A stretch of 64,000 bases of DNA, taken from NCBI RefSeq assembly GCF_014396975.1, contig NZ_CP060719.1, forward strand, positions 1,398,001-1,462,000, given 5' to 3'. The stretch is from Thermomonas carbonis. Lineage in GTDB: Bacteria; Pseudomonadota; Gammaproteobacteria; Xanthomonadales; Xanthomonadaceae. The translations under genes and the position numbers were made by a program. The notes beneath the pieces were generated by a model that was not told where the DNA came from, did not search any database, and saw only the letters and a list, made by a program, of their open reading frames with translations. Shown here in pieces: positions 27,277 to 34,046 of this stretch (position 1 is its first letter; each line of letters opens with the position of its first letter).

Positions 27277-27968
27277 CGATTGTCCTTGAGCTTGCGGAAT
27301 TTTTCCTGCAGCGCGCGCAGCTTGTCGTCGGCCGGCGCGGTCGCTTCCGGGGTGGCCACCAACGACAGCGACACGGCCCGCTCGAGCGGTGCATCCGCCA
27401 GCACGATGCGCTCCTCGTGCAAGGTGCCGCCTTTCAGTCCCGGGTGCCAGACCCGCAAGGTGTAAGTGCCGGCGGGCGCGTCGATGCGGCCCAGGCCACG
27501 GGCATCGGTGATCGCGTGATGCGGCGTGTCCAGCACGACCACGTAGGCCAGCATCCAGTCGTGGATGTTGCAGCCCAGTTCGACCACGCCCGGCGTGGCG
27601 AACACCACCGGCGCGGCGGGCTTGCCCGAGTACAGCGGCAACTCGAAGCGCTTGGCAGGCGAGAACGAATACACCTGGTGGCGCACGTTGTCGCTGTTGG
27701 GGAACACCACCGGCGTGCCCACGGTGACCACCGTGACCCGCGGCACGAACTGACTCTCGCGCTGGTCGATGGTGCCGCGTCCGGCGCGGGTCGCTGCCAC
27801 CGCCGCCGGCGAATGCAGGCTGACCACCGCATCCGCGGCCGGCGCGCCCTGGCCGGTGACCACGACCTGCAACCTGGCTGCGTGCACGCTGCCGGCGAAA
27901 CCGCACGCCAGCGTGCACAACGCAGCGATGCTGCGTGCGTTGCGCACGGATCCATTGTTCGATGCCAA
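27273..27968 (-). CDS. Exported cupredoxin-like protein ('methylamine utilization' type)
   Basis: 231-aa periplasmic protein with a signal peptide (to about residue 30) and two beta domains. The cupredoxin part has the type 1 copper ligand order: His in DNVRHQVYSFSP, Cys and His in VELGCNIHDWM, and Met. A carboxypeptidase-regulatory-like Ig fold follows (AGTYTLRVWHPGLKGG). No methylamine dehydrogenase genes are nearby, so the database name should not be read as function. It is the first gene of the operon with GGDEF/EAL, DUF3034 and globin, so it may deliver a copper or redox signal. Confidence 0.8.
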   Translation of the reverse strand: MASNNGSVRNARSIAALCTLACGFAGSVHAARLQVVVTGQGAPAADAVVSLHSPAAVAATRAGRGTIDQRESQFVPRVTVVTVGTPVVFPNSDNVRHQVYSFSPAKRFELPLYSGKPAAPVVFATPGVVELGCNIHDWMLAYVVVLDTPHHAITDARGLGRIDAPAGTYTLRVWHPGLKGGTLHEERIVLADAPLERAVSLSLVATPEATAPADDKLRALQEKFRKLKDNR

Positions 27969-28035
27969 GCCGATGCCCCCTGCACGCGGTGCTTGCAGGA
28001 GTCGTCATCGCGACTCCCATCCCGGATACTTAAGC

Positions 28036-28062
28036 ATGATCCTCGCCAACTCACGAAGATGA
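28036..28062 (+). other. Possible 8-codon leader ORF coupled to the esterase gene
   Basis: ATG 28036 opens MILANSRR and its TGA (28060-28062) overlaps the esterase ATG. A GATACT -10-like box (28025-28030) ends 5 nt before this ATG, so the leader peptide would be at or very near the transcript 5' end. Weak evidence from sequence arrangement alone. Confidence 0.25.
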
Positions 28063-28742
28063 ATTCGACAATCCTGCTCGACGCGATCGAACACGAAACC
28101 GCCGCCGATCCACGCTGGTGCGTGCTGTGGCTGCACGGCCTGGGTGCCGACGGCAACGACTTCGCGCCGATCGTGCCCGACCTGGTGCGCCGCGACTGGC
28201 CGGCGATCCGCTTCGTGTTCCCGCATGCGCCGGTGCGCGCGGTGACCATCAACAATGGCGCGCGCATGCGGGCCTGGTACGACATCCGCGACTTCGACCT
28301 GGCCAATCGCGCCGACCACGAAGGCGTGGCCGAATCGGTGGCGCAGGTCGATGCGCTGATCGCCCGCGAAGCCACCCGCGGCATCCCGCCGGAGCGGATC
28401 CTGCTGGCCGGTTTCTCGCAAGGCGGCGCGGTCACGCTGGCCGCGGGACTGGCGCGCAGCAAGCCACTGGGCGGGCTGGTCGCGCTGTCCACTTATATGC
28501 CGATGGGCCTCGAACAGGCGCGGGCATCGCTGCAACCCGCCGCTAGCGCGCAACCGGTGTTCATGGGCCATGGCGTGTTCGATCCGGTGGTCCCCGTCGC
28601 CGGTGGCGAGGCCGCAGCGCGCGCGTTGCGCGACTTCGGGTTCGAGGTGCTGTGGCGGCGCTATCCGATGCAGCATTCGGTCTGCGCCGAGGAGATCCAG
28701 GACCTCGGCGACTGGATGACCGCGAGGTTCGTCGCCGGCTGA
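28059..28742 (+). CDS. Carboxylesterase (alpha/beta hydrolase, phospholipase/carboxylesterase family)
   Basis: 227-aa cytosolic serine hydrolase. The oxyanion region is LWLHGLGADGNDF, the nucleophile elbow is GFSQGG, the catalytic Asp is in GHGVFDPVVP and the His in YPMQHSV, all in order. It matches the EstB/acyl-protein-thioesterase-like family of about 220 aa. Substrate unknown. Start ATG 28059 is preferred because the conserved domain begins within 20 residues. Confidence 0.9.
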   Translation: MNSTILLDAIEHETAADPRWCVLWLHGLGADGNDFAPIVPDLVRRDWPAIRFVFPHAPVRAVTINNGARMRAWYDIRDFDLANRADHEGVAESVAQVDALIAREATRGIPPERILLAGFSQGGAVTLAAGLARSKPLGGLVALSTYMPMGLEQARASLQPAASAQPVFMGHGVFDPVVPVAGGEAAARALRDFGFEVLWRRYPMQHSVCAEEIQDLGDWMTARFVAG

Positions 28743-28832
28743 GATGGCCGGCCCGTGCTGGCGGGGCTACTATCCGCCGGGACGGGCAGCGTGCTCATGC
28801 TGCCGGGGAGCGTCGCGATGGGAGCCGAGCCG

Positions 28833-29567
28833 ATGCGTGTGCTGATCGCGGACGACGAGCCGCTGGCGCGCGAACGCCTGCGCGCGATGCTCGCCGCGCA
28901 ACCCGGCGTGGATGTCGTGGCCGAAGTCGGCGATGGCCATGCGGCCCTGCACGCCTGCGCCGAGCACCACCCGGACATGATCCTGCTGGACATCTCCATG
29001 CCCGGCATCGACGGGCTGGAAACCGCGCGCCACCTGGCCGAGTTCGATCCGCGCCCGGTAGTGGTGTTCTGCACCGCCTACGACCAGCACGCCTTGTCCG
29101 CGTTCGATGCGCAGGCGGTCGACTACCTGGTCAAGCCGGTGCGACCGGAACGCCTGGCTGCTGCGCTGGAACGCGTACGCATGTTCACTGCCGGACGCGC
29201 GCCGACGGTGGCGGCCGAATCCGATGCCGTCCGCAAGCGCACGCATCTGTGCGCCCGCCTGCGCGGCAGCCTGCGACTGATCCCGATCGAGGATATCCGT
29301 TACCTGCAGGCGGAAGAAAAGTACGTGGTGGTCCACCACGCGCGCGGCGAGGACCTGATCGAGGAATCGCTGAAGGCGCTGGAGTCCGAATTCGGCGACC
29401 GATTCGTGCGCATCCATCGCAATTGCCTGGTCGCGCGCGGCGAGATCGTCGAGTTGCGCCGTGGCGGCGATGGCCATACCCAGGCGGTGCTGCGCCATGG
29501 CGCGCATCCGCTGGAAGTCAGTCGGCGCTGCGTGGCGCAGCTGCGCGAGACCCTGAAACACCTGTGA
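28833..29567 (+). CDS. algR: AlgR-type LytTR response regulator
   Basis: About 244 aa. The receiver domain (1-120) contains the acidic pair in [10 protein letters not shown], phospho-acceptor Asp in [10 protein letters not shown], and Lys in DYLVKPV. The LytTR DNA-binding domain (about 145-240) contains [20 protein letters not shown] and [11 protein letters not shown]. Start ATG 28833 is preferred from homologues; ATG 28818 also has a good Shine-Dalgarno. It is upstream of hemC, as algR is in pseudomonads, but no AlgZ/FimS sensor kinase lies in the visible neighbourhood. Confidence 0.88.
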   Translation: MRVLIADDEPLARERLRAMLAAQPGVDVVAEVGDGHAALHACAEHHPDMILLDISMPGIDGLETARHLAEFDPRPVVVFCTAYDQHALSAFDAQAVDYLVKPVRPERLAAALERVRMFTAGRAPTVAAESDAVRKRTHLCARLRGSLRLIPIEDIRYLQAEEKYVVVHHARGEDLIEESLKALESEFGDRFVRIHRNCLVARGEIVELRRGGDGHTQAVLRHGAHPLEVSRRCVAQLRETLKHL

Positions 29568-29592
29568 GACCCGCAGGCCGTGGGCAACACGC

Positions 29593-29598
29593 GATAAT
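29593..29598 (+). promoter_or_regulatory. -10 box predicting leaderless hemC
   Basis: GATAAT ends 6 nt before the hemC ATG, so transcription would start at or next to the start codon. No Shine-Dalgarno is seen. Confidence 0.5.
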
Positions 29599-29604
29599 GC
29601 CCGC

Positions 29605-30537
29605 ATGACCACGCTGCGCATCGCCACCCGCAAGAGCCCGCTCGCCCTCTGGCAGACCGAACACGTCGCGGATCGCCTGCGCGCTGCGCATCCCGGCCTG
29701 GTCGTCGAACTGGTGCCGATGAGCACCCGCGGGGACGAAGTGCTGGATCGCTCGCTGGCGGCGATCGGCGGCAAAGGGTTGTTCCTCAAGGAACTGGAAG
29801 TGGCGATGCAGCGCGGCGATGCCGACTGCGCAGTGCATTCGCTGAAGGACGTGCCGATGGAGCTTGAGCCGGGCTTTGCCCTGCCGGCGATCCTGGCCCG
29901 CGCCGACCATGCGGACGCTTTCGTGAGCAATCATTTCGATGGCATCGAATCGCTGCCGCAGGGCGCGCGCGTCGGCACGTCGTCGCTGCGCCGGCAGGCG
30001 CAGTTGCGCGCGCTGCGCCCGGACCTGCAACTCGTCGACCTGCGCGGCAACGTCAACACCCGGCTGGCGAAGCTGGACGCCGGCGACTACGACGCCATCG
30101 TGCTCGCCTGCGCCGGCCTGCAGCGGCTCGGCTTCGATGCACGCATCCGCGCGCGGCTGGATGCGCCGCAGTGGTTGCCGGCACCCGCGCAGGGCGCGAT
30201 CGCGATCGAATGCCGCGAAGGCGCCGATACCGTCATCGCACTGTGCGCGGCACTGGACGATGCCGACACCCGTACCTGCGTCACCGCGGAGCGGGCGATG
30301 AATCGCGCCCTGCATGGCAGTTGCCACGTGCCGGTGGCGGCGTATGCGCGGCTTGATGGCGATGCGCTGTCGCTCGCCGGCCTGGTTGGTTCGGCGGCGG
30401 ATGGGAGTCGTGTACGCGCGCAAGCGCAAGGTCATCGCAACGCTGCTGAAGCCCTCGGCATCGAAGTGGCCGGATTGTTGCTGGAACAGGGCGCGCGCGA
30501 ACTGATCGACGCGCGGGACGACACTCAGAATGCGTAA
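29605..30537 (+). CDS. hemC: Hydroxymethylbilane synthase (porphobilinogen deaminase)
   Basis: 310-aa cytosolic haem-pathway enzyme that polymerises four porphobilinogens. Family signatures are [56 protein letters not shown] and [13 protein letters not shown]. The cofactor-binding Cys is in [13 protein letters not shown], with His in place of the usual Gln after it. It follows the AlgR-type gene. The 3' end overlaps the convergent barrel-like gene by 13 bp. Confidence 0.96.
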   Translation: MTTLRIATRKSPLALWQTEHVADRLRAAHPGLVVELVPMSTRGDEVLDRSLAAIGGKGLFLKELEVAMQRGDADCAVHSLKDVPMELEPGFALPAILARADHADAFVSNHFDGIESLPQGARVGTSSLRRQAQLRALRPDLQLVDLRGNVNTRLAKLDAGDYDAIVLACAGLQRLGFDARIRARLDAPQWLPAPAQGAIAIECREGADTVIALCAALDDADTRTCVTAERAMNRALHGSCHVPVAAYARLDGDALSLAGLVGSAADGSRVRAQAQGHRNAAEALGIEVAGLLLEQGARELIDARDDTQNA

Positions 30538-31160
30538 CGAAGATTGAGTGTCGCGTCGGTCTGGTTGCGGCCGCTGGCGTCGCTGTCGCGCCGGAACTCC
30601 ACGCCGGAACTCAGGGTCAGGTCGGGTTGCAGCTGCAGGTTGAACAGCAGGCTGTTGCGCAGGTAGGTGCCGTGCTGGCCGGTCTCGACGCGGGTGGTCT
30701 GCGACAGTCGCGCGCGTTCGCCCAGCGCCTGCCGCCATTCCAGTTGCCCGCGCAGCACCGGGCCGGTGCCGGCGGTGCCGTCATCGGCATAGGCCTGCAG
30801 GCGATAGGCGGTGTCCACCGAGAACGCCACGGTCGCCTCGTCGGTGCTCAAGGCCTGGACGCCAACCTGCATGCCCACGCGGTCGTTGCTGCCCTGCGGC
30901 TTCATCCAGTCGCTGCGCTTGCGGTCGGCGATGTGCAGCACGGCACCGTTGCCGGGCAGGTCGCCGCCGTCGATGCGGCGCTGGCCGGCGGGAATCTCCG
31001 GCATGCCGGACACCTGCCATTCGCCACGGACGCAGGCGGCGGCCAGACACTGCGGCGGTGCCAGTAAACGCTGCGCCACCATCGGTTCGATGAGTGGCGC
31101 GGGCACATGGTCGAGGGTGATCGGCGGCGCGGTGAACGCCAGCCACAGCAACGGCAACAT
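30525..31160 (-). CDS. Hypothetical beta-barrel-like exported protein
   Basis: 211 aa. A short N-terminal hydrophobic stretch ([13 protein letters not shown]) could be a signal sequence. The second half alternates polar and apolar residues ([45 protein letters not shown]) and ends in Phe (LNLRYAF), as in outer-membrane barrels. Two Cys in CLAAAC near residue 40 may form a disulfide. No family recognised. It is convergent with hemC. Confidence 0.6.
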   Translation of the reverse strand: MLPLLWLAFTAPPITLDHVPAPLIEPMVAQRLLAPPQCLAAACVRGEWQVSGMPEIPAGQRRIDGGDLPGNGAVLHIADRKRSDWMKPQGSNDRVGMQVGVQALSTDEATVAFSVDTAYRLQAYADDGTAGTGPVLRGQLEWRQALGERARLSQTTRVETGQHGTYLRNSLLFNLQLQPDLTLSSGVEFRRDSDASGRNQTDATLNLRYAF

Positions 31161-31205
31161 GGGTCAGTCGTCGCGGGAGACAGGACGCGATTCTATCGCG
31201 CGGGG

Positions 31206-32147
31206 TCAGTAGTACAACGTGACCATGTGCTTTGCCTGGGCGAAGAACAGCCAGCGCTCGGCGAACGCTCCAAGCAGTGCGCTTCCGATCGCCAGCGGCA
31301 ACGGCCAACCCGCGCCGGCGGTGGCGTGCCAGGCGAACAGGCACAGCAGCGGGATGCAGGCGAACAACAGCACCGATGCGATCCGCAGCAGGCGGGCGTG
31401 GCGGCGCGCCACCGCGAAGGCCATCTCGCGGGTGATGTAATTGGCTTCGGTATGCGGACGCTCGAACACAGAAGGCTTGCGATGCGGCAGGCCGATGGCG
31501 TCACCACGCGACTGCGGCAGCGGGCTTCGGTCGATGTCGCGCCAGTAGGCCAGCTTCAGCACGAGCAGGACGAGCGCGATGGCGGCCAGCAGCCAGGGCA
31601 GCGTGCCATCGAAACCGCCCGCGCCGGGCCAGGTCGACAACAGCATCGGCAGGCCGCCGGTGAGCAGCGCGAACAGGATGTACCCGGGCACCACCAGCCG
31701 ATGCCGCCAGGCCGGGATCGGCTTGAGCGAGGCATAGATCATCGCGGTGCAGGCGATCGTGGCCAGGCTCAGCAGCGCCACCGCACCGGCCATCACCCGC
31801 ACGCCCATGTCGGTGCGTCCGGGTCCGGTGCCTTCGGACAGCATCAGCAGCAAGGCTGCGGCGGGAACGAAGGTGGCGACCGCCAGCACGCCCTCGCGCG
31901 ACAGCCACGAGGTGCGCCATTGCGAGAACGCGCGCCACGCACGCAGCGGCTTGCCCAGGTGCCAGAACGAGGCCAGCAGGCCCAGCGCCACCGCGATCCC
32001 CGCATAGAACAGCAATAAGATCCAGCCCAGCGCCTGGAAATCGCGCGGCGGTTCGCCCAGCGCAATGCGCAGGCCCAGCCAGGTCCACAGGCCCAGGCCG
32101 GCACCGGACAGGGTGGTGAAGATCAAGACAGAAAAAGCAGGGTTCAT
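31206..32147 (-). CDS. DmsC/SoeC-type membrane anchor subunit
   Basis: 313-aa integral membrane protein with eight or so hydrophobic helices, the DmsC/NrfD-type quinone-interacting anchor of molybdoenzyme complexes (FWHLGKPLRAWRAFSQWRTSWLSRE is the family motif region). With the large and iron-sulfur subunits upstream it completes an A-B-C complex. It is separated from subunit B by the YbjQ gene and lies 139 bp after it. Confidence 0.86.
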   Translation of the reverse strand: MNPAFSVLIFTTLSGAGLGLWTWLGLRIALGEPPRDFQALGWILLLFYAGIAVALGLLASFWHLGKPLRAWRAFSQWRTSWLSREGVLAVATFVPAAALLLMLSEGTGPGRTDMGVRVMAGAVALLSLATIACTAMIYASLKPIPAWRHRLVVPGYILFALLTGGLPMLLSTWPGAGGFDGTLPWLLAAIALVLLVLKLAYWRDIDRSPLPQSRGDAIGLPHRKPSVFERPHTEANYITREMAFAVARRHARLLRIASVLLFACIPLLCLFAWHATAGAGWPLPLAIGSALLGAFAERWLFFAQAKHMVTLYY

Positions 32148-32286
32148 GCGCTGCACGCGTGCGCGGCACTGCCGCGCGCATCGCATGGACGGGCAGGCAG
32201 GACGCCTGCCCCGGGCGTTCCGAAGGCGAGCATGTTGCGCCATGGATGGCTGCGGGATGGCCCCATCGAACGGCGCGGAACGAAGC

Positions 32287-32631
32287 TCACTCGAGCACCA
32301 CCGCCGTGCCCGACACCGACACCATCAGCATCGCGCCACCGTCCTGGACCTGCACGGTTTCGTAGTCCAGGTCCACCCCGACGATCGCGTTGGCGCCGCG
32401 TTCGCGGGCGGACTCGATCATGTCCTCCAGCGCCTGGGTCTTGGCCCCGCGCAGCACTTTCTCGTAGCTGCCGGCGCGGCCGCCGACCAGGTCGCGCAGG
32501 CCGGCGAACATGTCGCGGAACATGTTGGCGCCCAGGATCGCATCGCCGCCGACCAGGCCCTTGTATTCGACGATGCGGCGGCCTTCGACGCTGGGGGTGG
32601 TGGTGACGAGGAGCGGGGTGTCCTTGGCCAT
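32287..32631 (-). CDS. YbjQ/UPF0145 family protein
   Basis: 114-aa protein with the family core [20 protein letters not shown], then [20 protein letters not shown] and [14 protein letters not shown]. YbjQ-type proteins form pentamers and have no settled function; some are linked to heavy-metal or envelope responses. It is inserted between the B and C subunit genes of the molybdoenzyme operon, same strand, 37 bp after B. Confidence 0.9.
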   Translation of the reverse strand: MAKDTPLLVTTTPSVEGRRIVEYKGLVGGDAILGANMFRDMFAGLRDLVGGRAGSYEKVLRGAKTQALEDMIESARERGANAIVGVDLDYETVQVQDGGAMLMVSVSGTAVVLE

Positions 32632-32668
32632 GTGGCGTGTCCTTGTGTGGGTTGCGGGTATGGTTCGA

Positions 32669-33412
32669 TCAGCGCTTGAGGATGCGATGCAACCAGCGCG
32701 AGGCGAGGTTGCCCGTGTCGCTCGATGCAGGTGCATCGTCTGCGTCATCCGCGTCGGTGCGTCGCGGGCGCGGAGGCAGGTAGCGATTGACCGGTTTGTA
32801 GTCGAGTTCCGGCATCAGCGTCACGCCGCCGCGATCGGCGACCAGCAGCGAGACCTTCGAGGTCGGATCGCCGAGGTCGCCGAAATGCCGCGCCTTGGTC
32901 GGGCAGGCCTGCACGCAGGCCGGCTGGCGATCTGCCTCGTCAAGCTTGTCGTTGTAGATGCGGTCCACGCACAACGTGCATTTCTTCATCACCCCTTCGA
33001 CTTCGCTGTACTCGCGTGCGCCGTATGGGCAGGCCCACGAACACAGCTTGCAGCCGATGCACTTGTCCTCGTCGACCAGCACGATGCCGTCCTCGGCGCG
33101 CTTGTAGCTGGCGCCGGTCGGGCACACGGTCACGCAGGCGGGCGTCTCGCAATGCAGGCAGGAACGCGGGAAATGCAGGGTCTGCGCGGGCTGCTTCGTG
33201 GCCGCATCCGCTTCGAGTTCGTAGCTGTGCACGCGGTTGAACCACACGCCCTGCGGATCCTTGGCGAACGGGCGCTCGTCGGTCAGCGGCCCGGCGATGC
33301 CGCCCGCATTCCATTCCTTGCAGCTGGTCGCGCAGGCATGGCAGCCCACGCAGGTGTCGAGGTCGATGACCAGGCCGAGCTTTTTCTTCGACGGTGGAGG
33401 CAGTGTCGTCAC
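32669..33412 (-). CDS. 4Fe-4S electron-transfer subunit (DmsB/SoeB type)
   Basis: 247-aa ferredoxin-like protein with four Cys clusters as in DmsB/PhsB/Soe[46 protein letters not shown] and CTLCVDRI...ACVQACPT. It passes electrons between the molybdopterin subunit and the membrane anchor. No signal peptide. It starts with GTG at 33412, overlapping the DsbA-like gene stop (GTGA). The C-terminal 40 residues are an Asp/Arg-rich tail ([18 protein letters not shown]) not needed for clusters. Confidence 0.92.
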   Translation of the reverse strand: MTTLPPPSKKKLGLVIDLDTCVGCHACATSCKEWNAGGIAGPLTDERPFAKDPQGVWFNRVHSYELEADAATKQPAQTLHFPRSCLHCETPACVTVCPTGASYKRAEDGIVLVDEDKCIGCKLCSWACPYGAREYSEVEGVMKKCTLCVDRIYNDKLDEADRQPACVQACPTKARHFGDLGDPTSKVSLLVADRGGVTLMPELDYKPVNRYLPPRPRRTDADDADDAPASSDTGNLASRWLHRILKR

Positions 33413-34046
33413 GCGGGCTTGCGCCTTTGCACCGCTTCCGGAATCGCGTCGACGCGGCGCATCTCCGCATCCAGGGTGTTTTCGTCATCGCGATACGCCA
33501 GCGCGAGTTCGGTCGCGTCATTGCCCAGAACAGTTCGTCGCGCACCTTCAGCGTCGGCACACCGAACACGCCGAGGCGCATCGCTTCCTCGCCATTCGCC
33601 AGCAGCTCGCGCTTGACCTCGTCGCGGGCAATCGCCGCGGCAAGATCCTCGATGCCGAGCGAGCGGGCGACATCGGCCAGTGCCTCGATGCTGTCGGCGG
33701 CGCGGCCGTGTTCCCAGATATGCGCGAACATCGCATCGATCGCCGCCATCCGATCCGGCGCGGCCAGGCACAGGCGCAGCGCCGGCAACGGGTTGAACGG
33801 ATGGGCGGGCGGGAACACCAGCGGGATCCCGGCCTGGCGCGCCTGCCACAGCACGATGCGGTAGGTATGCCGGCGCTTCTGCGGGATTTCCGCCGGGCCG
33901 AGCTGGCCGACATGGTTGAGGATCGCGGCGAACAGGATCGGCTTCGGATTCAACGCCACATCGGCATGGTCGCGGCGGAGGCGTCGCCACTGCAGGTAGG
34001 CGAACGGCGAGATGACATCGAAGTACCAGTCCAGCGATTCGCTCAT
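33409..34046 (-). pseudogene. DsbA-family / 2-hydroxychromene-2-carboxylate isomerase-like gene, frameshifted here
   Basis: About 212 aa if repaired. The thioredoxin-fold start is LDWYFDVISPFAYLQWRRL, with SPFAYL in place of CXXC, as in HCCA isomerase and GST-kappa relatives. LGVFGVPTLKVRDELFW is near the C-terminus. One base is missing from a run at 33524-33526; adding one C (plus strand) turns FWAMTRPN into FWGNDATELALAY and leads to the natural end [16 protein letters not shown]. It lies between molybdoenzyme subunits A and B with ATGA and GTGA overlaps, so it is an operon member. Confidence 0.8.

Noticed and set aside
27273..27968. Methylamine dehydrogenase accessory gene
   Set aside because: The usual database label for this family, but no mau structural genes are near and the sequence shows only a cupredoxin-like fold.
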